Below, piece after piece: positions 31,937-44,373 of a DNA stretch of 64,000 bases; within the stretch, counting starts at the first letter, position 1, and the number at the start of each line of letters is the position of its first letter. The translations under genes were made by a program, and so were the position numbers. The notes under the pieces are model-generated. The model did not search any database. It saw only the letters and a list, made by a program, of their open reading frames with translations, and was not told the origin of the DNA. The stretch lies in contig OZ038378.1 of NCBI GenBank assembly GCA_964036045.1, forward strand, positions 55,301,995 through 55,365,994. The letters run 5' to 3'. This DNA is from Eutreptiella sp. 'Long Island Sound 2002'. Lineage: Eukaryota > Euglenozoa > Euglenophyceae > Eutreptiales > Eutreptiaceae.

Positions 31937-34632
31937 GGCGGAGTCCCCCCCGGCGAATCTGAGGTTCGTTCTTGAAGGGGCCCAACGGCCCGGGGACGCC
32001 GCCGGGTTTTTCCAGCCACGCCGGACAGAGCTCCCACCGGCGACCCCCCCCCCCATGGGAGTGGACACACGACAACCGCCACCCCCCCCCCCCCCCCCAG
32101 CCCCCAGAACATGGACTCCGGCGCGGAAGGTTGGGGATATAGTCCCATGCCGCGCGGCCATGAATTGACATGGCCCGACACTGGGCCCCACACGCCCACC
32201 GCTCCCCTCGCTCAAGAGGGGCCTCTGTCGTCCCCCGGGCAGGGAGCAACCCCCCCCCCCCCCCATGGAGCGGCCGCCCTCGGGGGCCCTCGCGCAGCCC
32301 CCGGAGGCCTCTCAGGGTTCGCCCCCGGCCAGCCCAACCCTCACACCCCCCCCTCCCAGCCGCAGCCCTAGGGCCCGCCCGGTCTCCCCCGCGCCGGCGC
32401 GCGAGCTCGCGGGACCCGGGCCTTAGAGCCCCGGTGCCCAGCCCCGCCGGCCCCCCCCGGTATCTCTCCGGCGGGGCCCGTCCCGGTCCGGTTCTGCCGC
32501 GAGGGGACGGTGAGGCGCTCCCCCCGCCTCCACCACGATTCGCTCCCGTGGATGATGCTCGGCGGCATTCGTCCCCGCCGAGCGGGGTGCGGGCCCCTTC
32601 GCCGACCGCACCCCCTCCGTCACCACGAGCGCCCCGGGCTCCCCGGCTGACTTTGGCCAGCCCCGGCCGCTCCTCCACCCCGGTCAGCCGCACGGTGACG
32701 CTCTGCGGTTGAGCTCAGCCCCCCCCCCCTCGCGCGCACACCCACCCGCACGCTTCCAGCCCCCCTCCACCCCACGCACACTCCGCCCCCCCCTCCTTGC
32801 CTTCTCCCTTTCCCCCTTCCTTTCACGGGTAGCACCCGACGCCGCGGTGGTCTTCGCCGGCCACCAACGGGGCTGCGCGCGGTTGACCGAAGGGCCCCCC
32901 ACCAGCGGCGCGGGTCCAGGCCTTGCTCCCCTCCCCCATGCAACAAACACCATAGCGTAGCATGGATCATACCTATGCATGCACCATGCGTCATGGCCGC
33001 GTGTGGCCTTTGCCAACACCCCCACCCACACCCTGCCCCCGGTGTCCCTTGCACAGGAGCCGAACGGGGGGGGGGGGACAACGGCCCCCGGGTGGGGACC
33101 CCAGGACCCTAGGTGGGGACCCGAGGACCCTGGGCGGGGGCCCAAGGACCCCTTGCGCGCCGCCATTGACCCACAGGGTGGCGGTGCCCGCTGGTGTGCA
33201 GTTCGAGCCCCCGCCGCCCTCTCGCTGGCGGCACTGACCCCTGAACCCCCCCCAGACCCCACCCCAGCAAGGGCGGCGTGGGCTGCACGTGCGGTTCGAG
33301 CCCGCGCCGCCCACTGACACAGCATACAGGCAAGGCGGGCCACCAGGAATGCGAAAGGGCCCCGCACTGCCCCGACCTCCCCCCCCCCACACCAGCTAGC
33401 GCTAAAGGCCGGACGGCGCCTGGCGCGCTTTCGTGCCGGGGGGGCGAGGCGACCGGGCACTTCGTACCCGCCCCCAATGGGGGTCTGTACCCACGGCACC
33501 GGGCATAGACACCCATTGGGGGATCCCCCCCCCCCCCCACACACACACAGGACCCACAGGTGGGAGGGACCAGCACCGGGCAACGGCCTCGCCCAGGCCG
33601 AGGGAAGGTGCCAACCGGCAAGCCCACCCTGGCCCCCCACCTCCTCTTCAAGGTCCTCCCCCTTGGCCGTCACGGCCCACAGTACCCCGCGGCGGGTAAC
33701 TTCCTGGTGTCGGACCTTAAGAACTTCGGTGACGGAAAAACAGGGCGTAGTTTCGCACCCAGCCGACGTGGGGAGCCTCTGCCCCCACGGGATCCGAGGG
33801 TACCCCGGTCATTCCAGCCGGGGATAACCCGCCGCCAGCGCCCCGATTCCCCTCCCCAGGCTTTCCGGCCTCGGTTCCCCCTCGACTTCCTCGCCACTTC
33901 CTTGTAGTAAACGGCTCGGTAGCAGGACACACCCCCACACCACCACACGACACGCCCCCCACAATCCTCACACCCCCCCCAACCACGCACCGGGGGCCCA
34001 GCTCTGGACCGTTGTCTTTTGAGCCCCCCCCTCCCCGCGCGCACCAGACTGCGCGCGGCCCACGCAGCGCTGCCCGGAACGGCACACCCCCATCGCGGCC
34101 CACACTAGTGGTGCCGCCCCCACACTCCAGCCCCCCACCGCTAGCCCCACCAACCGACACGCCGACACCGCCGACACCACACCCCGCTGCCCCCACCACC
34201 CGCGACCGACCCGGCCGCCCCCCCTTCCTTCTTTGCGCCACTGCCGGCAGCACTGTTCGCTCTGCATGCCGGAGCCTCCGGGCCTTGAGCGCTTGCCTCG
34301 GCTTCTTCCCTCCTCCCCCTGCGCCCGCTCCCCGCCAGAGCAGCACAGCCGACGACGCACACTGCTTCCCCCACCACCCGAGGCCATCCCTGCCGCCCCT
34401 TCCTTGTTTGCACCTCTGCCGGTAGCACTGTTCGCTCTGCATGCCGGAGCCTCCGGGCCTTGAGCGCTTGCCTCGGCTCCTTTCCCCCCCTCCCTCACAC
34501 GCGCCCCGCCGGAACCCGCAGTCCTCTCCCCCGCCTGTCACCTCCGCCTGTGCACCGCGCTTGAAGTAGTCCTCCCGCCCCCCCTACACACCGTGTCTCA
34601 AGCCCTCGCATGCTCCACTCCCCGCAGGCACC
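31935..34632 (+). other. LINE-C C4 leader
   Basis: The first ~1 kb is shared with C1-C3 and includes the conserved cccgtggatgatgctcggcg block. From ~33,000 the sequence is private to this copy. A ~175-bp direct duplication sits at 34,218-34,316 and 34,393-34,491 (both contain ttcgctctgcatgccggagc). Poly-C/poly-G runs of 8-14 are frequent. No convincing protein found; the open frames lack consistent features. Confidence 0.55.
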
Positions 34633-37600
34633 ATGGTTCACCCGTTCACTGCCATGTCCTCAGACCTCCAGCGCGAACGGTTGATGGCGGCCGACGCCTG
34701 GCCCCTCTTGTCCGTCGCCCAGGACTCACAGCAACCCCCACGCCTCCTCATCTCCGCATGCCACATGCTAGCGAATGTGGATGTCCTCTCCATCCCTTGG
34801 GCGGCTCCCCCATTGAGTCCAGCCTCCTCCTCTAGTGGTTCACCTTCACCGAGCAGCTCACCGAACAGGAGATCTGCCTCCTCACCACCCACCACGACGC
34901 CTCTTGGCTCCCCTACGCCTCCTGCATGAGGGGCCTCATCGACTGGGGCGCCTGGGCCTCCCCCCTCGACCAGGCCAACCTCGCCTCCGCGGCCCTCCCC
35001 CACATCTCCCCCTTCTCCCCCGACCTCCCCCCCTCTGTCCCCTTCCGCCGCCTCCTCGACCTCATGGCCTTCGAGGAGGCCATCAAGCCCAAGGTCGCCC
35101 GGGTCGCCCTCCTCCACTGCTTGGCGACCTGGGCGGCCCAGCAGACCGGCTCCCGGCTGGCCTGCCCGCCCCTCAGCTGCATCGCCGACCCCGCCACCCC
35201 CCACGTCAAGGTCCCCGTCCCGTGCCCCCTCTCCGCCCAGCGGTGGTACACCAAGTTGAACCATCGGAAAGACGATGGTTGGATTCAGACCCCCACCATC
35301 TCCAAGGCCATCGCCGCAGCCGCCCGCCGCGTCCACCTGCCGGCGAGCGATCCCCCCGCCGCCCCTGGGCCCCCCGCCCCCGCCCCCGCCCTCTTCAACG
35401 CCCCTCAGCCCTCATCCCTACCCCCCCCCCCCCCGGCCCCCACCTCAGCAACCACCCACGCAGTCCCCGCCTGACTGGGAGACTCTCTTCCACGTAGGCC
35501 TCGCCCCGAGCTCCCAAGACACACTTTCCTTGCTCGACGGGCTCTGTGCAGTCCCCGAGGCAGACACCCACCACACAGCCATGGGCAAGAGCTGCCACCT
35601 GCCCCCCAGGACCGTTCAACACCTCTCGGTCTCCATGACCACCGCTAGCATGGTCCTCGTAGCCAAAGGGGCCTGGCACTCCTGCCCCGACCTCCACAAG
35701 CCGCCCTCCAGCTCCAAATAAACAAGCTCCTCACCGTGGTGGCACAGCGGTACGGGGCCGCGGCCTCCCCCGCGGCCTCCCTGTCTGCCCTCCAAGCCAT
35801 CCAGCCCCTCATCACGGCCGCTGAAGCCCATTCTGACACCCCCTGGCTGACCACAGCCTTTGCCATCGCCACCGCCCCTTCCTTCCCCATAGAGTCCTAC
35901 CAGGACCTCCAGCACGTCAACTCCGCCAACACCCTCCGCGCCGGCATCGCACGACTGTGCGGTCGCCTCTGCACCCCGGCCCAGTTCTAGGAGCTCATCT
36001 CCTACACCAAAAGCGCCCTCCCTCCGCGCACCGTAGTGTACCTAGACTGGTTCCGTCTTGGCTCCTCCGTCCCACCAGCGCCCACCGTACTAGCCCAGGT
36101 GCCACCGCCCCGCCCGCACCACTCCCCGCCCCGCCCTGCCTTAGCCCGCCCCTCCCCCCGGGCGCCCCCGCACTTCCCGCCGCCGGCGCCACCTCCGCCT
36201 CCGCGGTTCCCACCTTATCCCCTGTCGGCTCCTCCCCCGCGGCGTCCATCATCGTCCGCGTCTCCGGCCTCCGCCTTGGTGCACACGCCTCCATGGCAGC
36301 CACCCTCACACACAACCTCCAGACCGTTGTGTATGTCACAGACGCTGACGCCCGCCGCGGCCACGCCTTCGCCGCCATCACCCCCGCCCTACACACCTCC
36401 CTGCTCGCCTCGCTACCCGCCCGCATCATCCAGCACCCTGTTGGCTGGTCGCTCACAGTCCAAGGCAAACGCGACGACGGGCAGCCCTGGCACGCCCCGG
36501 CCACCACACTCAACACCCCCCCCCTCCCATCGGCCACCCGCCCCGGGCAACTCTCACCCCCGCCCCGCCAAATGCAGCCGCCATCATCCCCCCCCCCCCC
36601 CCCCCCGCACCTCCCCCGGACGCTCACCACGGCACCATGGCCGCACCACACCTTCGGCCGCCCCAGCTTGTGCGGAGCCGGATCCTGTGAGCGGGGGTAC
36701 CCGGTTGGCCAAGTATCTGTCTCTATACCGGCCTTCGGCCGCCCTCGCGGCCCCATGTTTCCGAGCGCCCGCATGCACAACTGACTCGCCCTGCCCAACA
36801 CCCTCCCCGCCTCCTGCGCCCCCGACCTCCCAGCCATCACTTGGGCTGCCGTGCTCGCCGGGTGGTTCCCTCTCCCGCACGACGCCTGCCGCGTTGGTGC
36901 TAAGCTCCTCTGCCCACTAGAGCCCCCTTACCAGCCCTTCTCACGAGACACCCCCCCCCCAACCGTGCGCCCCGTCGCCCGACCACCTCGCGCGCATTTG
37001 CCTCCACAGCGGCTCCCTGCGCCGCCTGACCCTTGGGCACTGCCCCACATGCACCCTCTCCGCGGACCTCCTTCTCCTTCCACTCCCCTTGCCCTCCCCC
37101 CCCCCCCCCCCCGGACGCCCCTCTCGACCTGCTGCGCGACGCCTAGTCCATCTCTTCGCTGCCACCTACACTCCTAACCGCCGCCCTCGCCACCGTGTTC
37201 GGCTGGCTCGCCTCCTTCCCCCGCCACGGACACGACCCCTCCTTCCGGATCACCCCGCCCCTGCACGTAGGCGACAGGTGGACAGCCTACTGGGACACCT
37301 CCTACGTGCCGCCGGCCTCCCTCCCCCCGTCCCCAGCGTACGCACCCACCTCACGCCCAGCCTCCGCATGGGCGCTACACCCTGCACTCCCCGACGCGCC
37401 GCTCGTCGTCGCCCCCGCTTGCCCCGACTGCGGCCGCCCCAGGCCTCACTCCACCTTTGTCGACCTCCCCGCATCCCCCACGGACCTCTGGCCCCTCTTC
37501 TTCTGCACTTCCCCGCACAAGGCCCTGCCGATATGCACGCGTGACACCGCCTCCTGCTGTGTCGTCGGCTTCCGGGGCATGCTCCTACATGGTGCGGTCC

Positions 37601-37782
37601 CTGTCTCGGCCGTCCCCTGCGCATCCCCGCCGGATCCTCTCCTCCAACCGACCCCCACCTTCGTGCTCTCCCTCCCCGATCCCAGTGAGGAGGCAGCCAC
37701 CCCCCTCCACGACACGTCAGTCACCTTCCTCGCCCACAGCTGGGGCGGCATCACCGACCAGGTCACCCTCACCCGCACCTAG
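34633..37782 (+). pseudogene. LINE-C first coding region (ORF1-like), broken
   Basis: Starts at ATG 34,633 (MVHPFTAMSSDLQRERLMAADAW). A frame slip near 34,800 leads into SPIESSLLL-TAG-WFTFTEQLTEQE (TAG 34,833) and on through CMRGLIDWGAW and FRRLLDLMAFEEAI. Later segments in shifted frames include LLTVVAQRYGAAAS ... CTPAQF-TAG-ELISYTK (TAG 35,988), VRVSGLRLGAHASMAAT, LPAITWAAVLAGWF, DLLRDA-TAG-SISSLPP (TAG 37,144) and, at the end, TLTRT-TAG-LEALSPNIVAEQELWD (TAG 37,780). A CPDC motif occurs at ~37,420. Each TAG is followed in frame by plausible protein. Slips sit near C-runs at ~35,420, 36,590 and 37,100. Function unknown; by position it should be the RNA-binding or structural protein of the LINE. 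Confidence 0.6.
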
Positions 37783-40700
37783 CTCGAGGCCCTGTCCCCT
37801 AACATTGTCGCCGAGCAGGAGCTCTGGGACACGGCTGCAGCTCGCCCCACTCTCCCCCCGGCGGTACGAGGCCCACTACCGCTCCGCGTCGGGCCAAGGC
37901 TCGGGCCTCCGCACGGCGTGGCTCCGGTCCCTGCGCGCCCCTTCTCAGCCCGCCGACCTCGTCTACGACGGCCCGCACTGGATAGCCTCCACAGTCCCGC
38001 TCTCTCTCAGCGGCCGCGCCCTCCTGTTCAACGGTCACCTCCCCCCACGCCTCTCCTACGCAGAGTGGTTGTCTAAGGTCAAGCTCATGAACCACCTACG
38101 AGCCCGCATGCGCCCCGACCTATGCGTCCTCCTCGGCGACCTCAACAGCACAGGCGCCCCGGGCACCCCCCTTGCCTCCGCACTGGGCGCCCTCGGCCCC
38201 CTCTCCCCGTGGCACCGCCTCATCCCCCCGGCCACCCCCACCACTTTCACCACCCGCCACAGCGCGCCCCGCTCCACCGCCATCGACCACATCTTCGCCT
38301 CCGGCCCCATCGCCTCCCACACCCACCACGTCCTCCCGTGCCACACCTCTCACGCCATGGTGCTAGCGCAGGTCACCCCGCATCACCGGTCCTGCAACGC
38401 CCACTCCTGGCGCCTCTTCCGGTGGCGCCTGGCGACCCCCGAGGACATGCACTCCCTCTCCGCCACCCTGGTTCTCGCAGGGGGCTGGCTCTCCCTGTCC
38501 CCCGCCCTCCCCGACCACTACATCGCCACCCCCCACTTCATCGCGCACCAAGTCCTCCCACACCCACCCGGCACCCCTGCCCTACTACGTCACTTTGCTC
38601 AGTTCACCTTCCCCCCCTCCACCCACGACCTGGCCGCCCAGTCCTCGGCCCTCCTTGAGGCGTCTGCCGCCCGCGGTCACATCTCTCGGGCAGCGGTCCT
38701 CGCCTCCCCCTCGATCACCTCCGCCACCCGGACCGTCCTGCATGTGCCCTCCCCGCCCCTGGAGCCGTTCCTCGGCGTACTCCCCCACCCGGGAGCCGCC
38801 CTCGCGACGCGGGAGGAACGGCTCATCGAGGTCACTGCCCAGTCCCGGTCCTGGACTGCCAACCGGCACGTCTCCGTGGACCATGCCTTGTTCAGCGCTC
38901 GCTGCCTCCTAGACCCTTGGCTCCTTCACCCACCCACCGACCTCACGCTCCCTCTCCTACGCGACGCCCTCCGCGCCAACGCACGCCCCAAGTCCCCCGT
39001 TTCCCTTAGGGCCTATGCCCTCACCCGCAAGTCCCCCCCCCTCATCACCACCACCTCCTTAGCCCACTGCCGCATGGGCAAACGCTCCCTCGCCGTTTCC
39101 ACCGACCATGTGGCACGCGCCGCCCTCTTCCGCGGCGGCTGTGGCGTACACCTGGGGCTGCTGCACCTCCTCCTACAGCCGGAGTCCGGCACCCCAGGCA
39201 TCTTCAACGAGACCGTCCGCTACGGTCTCTACAAGGGTTGATGGCTTTTAATGTCCTGGCCGCTCTTGCGACGGGACGGTCTCTACAAGGGGAAGCCCAC
39301 CAAGCCCCTCCCCCGCCACCTCACCCGCTCCTTCCGCCCCGTCGATGTGGAGTCGGGCGTCTCCGGCGCGGCCCCCAGCTTCGCCACGAGCTGCCTGCCC
39401 GCCGACCTCGAACTCACCTCCACCTACACTCCTTCGCCTACCGCCCCGGCCACTCCGCCCTTGGCCTCGCCCTCGTTGGCCGGGCCCCCACCTACACCGC
39501 TCTTTCCACCGACCGCACCTGCGCCATCGGCGACAGGGACGAGTCGGACGCATACCTCCGGGTACTACGCCAAGACAACTCCCGCCTCTGCTCCCACCTC
39601 CGAGCCTCGTGGGACTTTGGCCCCTAGGCAGACGGCTTCTACAGCCGCCTGGTCATCCGCGTGGCCACCCGCGAAGGGTTCGGCCACCCCTTCAGCACGG
39701 AGGAGGGGGGCAACCAGGGCGACGGGTTCGCCCAGCTCCAGTACTAGGCCCTCAGCCTCGTGATCACCAGGGCCATGCCACCCAACTCCCTCATCACCCT
39801 CCCGCTCAACGTTCCCGGCCACTCAGTAGCCCTCCCCGCCACCCACCTCACGTACAGCGACGGCCGCCGCTTCATCACCTCCTCGCACGTGGAAGTGGCC
39901 GCCAAGGCCACGGACTGGTGCGGGTGCTCCCGCCGCGCCGGCCCCATCATCCACCCGGACAAGCAGGACTTCCCCCTCATCGGCTCCCGCCCGGGTCGCC
40001 CCACCGTTGTCGCCGCCGAAGTCCCGCAGCACACCGGCACCACCTCCACCGCCCCCCCCCTCGGAGGGCGTCGGCATTCCCATCCTCCCCGAACTCCCCC
40101 TGCTCCGCGTCACCAACAAATCCCGCTTGGCCCTCGACTGGGCGTGCAAGGCCAGCCGCAACCGCGAGGCCTGCCCCATCCTCCAACTCCGCTCCTTACA
40201 AGTCTTTGGCCTCTCCCCGCTCGACTACGTCACCCCGGCGTCATCATCCCCCCCCCCCCCGGCCCTCCGCCCCCACCAGACCGCCATCAACGACGCGTAC
40301 CGCCACGCCTTCCGCCTGCCCCCGTGGCCCCACACAGCCTTTCTCCACGTCCCCATCCAGCTCGGCGGCCCTGGCGCCCCCCTCTTGGCGTACCGGGCCC
40401 CCTCAACTTCCTCCGCACCTACCTACGTGCCTCCTGGGGCCCCAACACCCTTGCCGTGGCCGCCGCAGCATCCCTCATCTCCCTGCGCCGTCCCACCTCG
40501 TGGCTCACCGAGGGGCCCGCCCTGGCACAAGCCATCGCCCCCCTCGACGTCACAGTCCTCCTCCTCCCCTCCCCACTCATACGCCCCACCACGCAGGACC
40601 ACTCCGGCTCGCTGGCCCCCCTCCAGTCCCTCCCTTACGTGGTGGTCCCGTGCGACGGCAGCCAAGAGGGCACTCGCCTTGGCGCGGGTTTCCTCCTCTG

Positions 40701-41865
40701 GCACCCCCACCATGGCACCCTCTATCGCGGCTTGCTTGGCCTCCACGCCCTCGCTCGCCACTCCACGGACGCCGAGTGGATCGCCAAGATCGCCGCCACG
40801 TTCACCCTTTGCAGCTGGACCGGCGTAGCCCTCTTCGCCTCGGACTCCACCGCCTCTTAGCTCTGCGACCTAACCCGAGGCCCGCCTCCCACATCCGCCC
40901 TCTCCATCCCATACCGGGCGGCCCTCCTCTCCACCACCTTCCGCATGCACGAAGCCTGGCTCCCCGCAAAGCACGACTCCGGCTCAAGCAGCCACCTCGC
41001 CACCCTCAACGCCGAGGCCGACAGCCTAGCCCGCCGCGGCCTCTCCACAGCCTCCCCGGGGATTCTCCCCTGGGCTACGCTGTACCACGGCCGCATCATG
41101 GCGCTCTGCGACGGCGCGCTCTTCCTGAGCCCCGCCCGCGCCGTAGAGGCGGCGTACGCAGCCGCCGCCACCCGCACCCACGCACAGCTTCTCCGGCCTC
41201 ACCCCCCGGGCTGGTCCTCACACCTGCTCCGCCTCGCATACGAGCGAGCCGAGGTCCCCGCACTAGCCCTCCACCGCATCATGCACCTGCGGCTGCTCCA
41301 CTCCTAGAGCCACCTTCTCGGCTACGAGGGCCTAACATGCCCCTTCTGTCACCGCCCCTACTAGGACGCCGCCGCCCACCTCCAGTTCCACTGCCCCCAC
41401 CACTTCTCCTTGCAGTTGCTCCTGGCGTGGCGCCTGTTCACGCACCCCCCGGTAATGGCGGCCGCAGTCGGCCACGCCCCCCGCCTTAGCTCCCCCTTCG
41501 AGTTCCGCATAGCCACCGCCACTGTCTTCTTCACCAACCAGCTCCCCGCAGCCCCGCTCCCCGGCCCCCCGTCACAGCTGGGGTTCAGCATTCTGGGCAT
41601 GTGGCACTCCTCCAGGCCCCACGGCACCCCCTCGCTGCTTAACAGTGCCGACAGGGTGGCGCTCCTCACTGAACTCCTCTCCACCCTCAGCACGACACAC
41701 ACGTCGTTGACGTCCATCCTCTGCAAGGCCCCCAGCCACATATCTGCCCCCGCCGACCCCCGCTCCCTCCGTACATCCCCACTCCGCCCAGCTCCCAACC
41801 TCTCACCCTGCGGCATGGCATTGCCCTGGTCTGGCTCCTCCGCCACTGCACCACGTGGCGCCTAA
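37783..41865 (+). pseudogene. LINE-C endonuclease-RT-RNase H polyprotein, broken
   Basis: Endonuclease C-terminal half: LLGDLNS (~38,130-38,146), STAIDHIFA and CHTSHAMVLA (~38,340). RT: motif A-like GDRDESDAYLRV (39,529-39,564), motif B-like EEGGNQGDGFAQLQY (~39,700-39,744) and motif C-position LTYSDGRRF (YSDG 39,853-39,864; the usual second Asp is Gly). RNase H: PCDGSQEG, DAEWIAKI, FASDSTAS and LPAKHDSGSS ... NAEADSLARRG (~40,650-41,040). Zinc knuckle CPFCHRPY-TAG-DAAAHLQFHC (~41,340-41,397). In-frame TAGs: 39,625, 39,745, 40,858, 41,305 and 41,362. From ~40,430 to TAA 41,863 one frame is interrupted only by TAG. Frame slips lie near 37,845, 39,240, 40,060 and 40,400. Confidence 0.72.
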
Positions 41866-42970
41866 CAGTGGACCGCCTACCCGTGGTCCCACTCCCCCAA
41901 GCCCCTCTCCCGCGGCTGCACCTCGCCCACGTTGTGTTCTCCCCTTCGTCGCGGGTAGCGGACCCCCCCTCGCCGCCACGCCCCCTGGCCAACGCACCCT
42001 GCTTGCCCCGAATCCCTCGGTCCTCAGTGAGGTCCTCATCGGGCACGCCTACTCCCTGCACGTGCGTCCCCTACTGCCCGACCTGCACGTCGCGCTGGCC
42101 CCCGGCGTGCCCGTGGACCCCACAGTGTGGGGCACTCAGTGAAGCCGTCGACCGCCAGGCGGCCCGCCCGCGCCGCCCCGCGGCCGCCGAGGTCCCCCGC
42201 GCCCACCTGGCATCGCCTCCGTCTTGGCCGCCCGCCGCTACCCACGCGCCCGGCCCAGACCTAGACCCCCCGCCGGCCACGCCGCCCGGCCTCCCACACA
42301 CGGGACCCAGGGACAGGCACCAGGGAACTATAACCAGACCATATGCAGCACGCCCAGCTATCATATACCCTTGTGCCTGTGCTCCGTGTGCCCCCCCTCA
42401 TGTGCCCGCCCTCCCTGCCGAACGGCGCGCACGCCAGCACGCACCACCGGGCGCGAGGCGGGCACACCACAACACGCGCACAGGTGACTAGTAGCCGGAA
42501 GACCCACAAACACGCCCCCCCTCGCCCCCGACGACGGCTAGGCTCACGGGCCAGCGCCCTGTGCCGCACCGCGGCGACACACCAGGAACGGCCACCTCCG
42601 CGGGATGTTCGGGCAAGGCGCGCTGCAACCGCGGACCCGGGCGTGCCTTCCCCACCCCAAGGTCCCCGCCCAGCCCCCCCCCCCCCCCTCCCCCACCGCT
42701 TCACACAGGTCGGGTCACCCTCCCCCCCACACCGGGAGAGGGCTCCAGGGTGACACCCAGAGGTGGCCCCTCCCTCCTCCGCGCGCGCACCCCCCCCCCC
42801 TCCCGACATGGCGGCTCCCCCCCCCCCTCCCCTCGGTCGTCGTAGGCGCCCGCCCGGCCACGGTTGCGCCGGCCGACTGCGCCCTTGCGCTCTGCCGAGG
42901 GAGAGCGTGTCTGGCAATTTCTCCCGCCGGCACGTGCTGAGCGCCTCAACAACAACAACAACAACAACAA
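41866..42970 (+). other. LINE-C C4 3' region
   Basis: After the TAA, an in-phase-looking alternative frame (TWRLTVDRLPVVP) continues briefly, so the true C-terminus may be a little further. Segments at 42,130-42,320 match 4,181-4,330 and 4,465-4,690 of C1; the last ~330 bp (from ~42,640) match all copies. It ends with gtctggcaatttctcccgcc, cggcacgtgctgagcgcctc and (CAA)n. Confidence 0.65.
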
Positions 42971-43023
42971 TACATACATACATACATACATACATACAGA
43001 CATACATACATACATACATACAA
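42971..43023. repeat. (TACA)n microsatellite
   Basis: Follows the (CAA)n end of LINE-C C4; contains one cagaca variant. Confidence 0.95.
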
Positions 43024-44040
43024 CATAAGAACAAAGCACTCCAAGCATTAGGAGTGACGACCCCAGTCGAACACGAGCGCAAAGAAAATGGATGGTACAT
43101 ACATACATACATACATACATACACATGTTTACTAGTTCGGTTTACTGGTTACACGTTCACATGTTTACTGGTTGAATGTTACACAGTGAGCTCCAAGTGC
43201 AGTGAGCTCAAGGCACAATGAACTCAGAGCACAGAGCACAGTGAATTCAGAGCAGGGACACAGGGCACGCAGGGTAAGCAGAGGACCGGGAACGGCTGAC
43301 GACAAGGGAGCAAGAGAGGCGTGGTTGTTGGGCCAGTTGGGCCCTAGATCAGTGTGATCTGTTTCACATGTTCGCTGGTTGGAAGTTACACGGGGTGCAC
43401 AGTGTGCACAGCAAGGTGAGCGGCGGTCCGGGCAAAGGGCACAGGGTCGACGGGCGACGTGAACGATGCGCAGAGAGCGCAAAGAACACAGTTCAGGGTC
43501 CAGGGTCCAGGGTCAAGGCCAAGAGAGAAGAACCGAGAACTCAAAGCATTAGGAGTGACGACCCCAGTCGAACACGAGCGCAAAGAAAATGGATGGTACA
43601 TACATACATACATACATACACGGTGAACCCAGACTAGGGGAACACATGGCAAACAGGGCAAGCAGGGTGCAGTGAACAGAGGACCACAGAGCAAGTGGGG
43701 CAAGCATGGTGCAGTGAACAGATGACGGAAGGGGAGCAAGGGGGACGTGGTTGTTGGGCCAGTTGGGCCTTTGATCGAATTCGATCTGTTTCACATGTTC
43801 GCTGGTTGGCGGTTATACCAGGTGCACAGTGTGCACAGCGAGGAGAAAAGCAAACCAGGCAAAGGGCACGGGGTCGAAGGGCATTGCGCGGCGAGCGCAG
43901 CGAACACAACACAGCTCAAGGCACAGGGTCCAGGGTCCAGGGTCGAGGGTCCAAGAACGGAGAACTCAAAGCATTAGGAGTGACGACCACAATGGAACAC
44001 GAGCGCAAAGAAAATGGATGGTACATAGACACATACATAC
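43024..44040. repeat. Cluster of family D copies (D4-D6) with short (TACA)n tracts
   Basis: D4 (43,024-43,095) is a short terminal piece with aagcattaggagtgacgacc, ending ggatgg, then (TACA)n. 43,124-43,320 repeats the segment at 30,533-30,703 (agtgagctc and gcagggacacagggcacgca steps). D5 (43,321-43,596) and D6 (43,742-44,021) are nearly complete copies beginning ggttgttgggccagttgggc and ending ggatgg plus a few TACA units. No gene seen. Confidence 0.8.
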
Positions 44041-44373
44041 ATAGTCATAGTCATAGTCATAACCACTTATCATGCCGTCTACTGGAGTTACCGGGCATCT
44101 CGCGCCGACAGGTGGTTCCTGCCTCGCTCGATCCCGTGGGTCCCAGGGCTGCCTGAGGTGGCCCACAGCATGACGGAGGACCCAAAGGACCGGAGATACC
44201 GGCCAACCAGGCTTTGGGGGCAGTGGCAACTGCCAAGCGTTAGCATTAGCAACGGCGACGGACACTGGCCTGTTTGTTCGCCGGGGGTAAAGGGGCAAGG
44301 CACAGCAACGCAGCAGCACAGCAACAAGAAGAAAGCAAGGGCGTCTAATATGGGTGCAAAGCAGCAACCAAGG
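44041..44373 (-). mobile_element. Family E copy E2, 3' part (interrupted by LINE-B)
   Basis: Matches E1 and E3 from (TATGAC)n through gagttaccgggcatctcg and ggtggttcctgcctcgctcg. It breaks at aaagcagcaaccaagg (44,358-44,373). The same 16 bases occur at 54,376-54,391, where E2 resumes with gacaaagcagcacgcatgcg. LINE-B therefore sits inside this copy. Confidence 0.8.

Larger units (their letters stand above)
31935..42970 (+). mobile_element. LINE-C copy C4, near full length (~11 kb)
   Basis: The 5' end matches C2 and C3. The 3' end, with (CAA)n at ~42,946-42,970, matches C1 and C3. Both ends abut (TACA)n. Between them lie a ~2.7-kb leader, a ~3-kb first coding region and a second with AP-like endonuclease, RT, RNase H and zinc knuckle. 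Coding is GC-rich with strong C/G third positions, unlike LINE-A. Frames are broken by in-frame TAGs and by shifts, many at poly-C runs. It is on the strand opposite to LINE-A and LINE-B. Confidence 0.8.
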
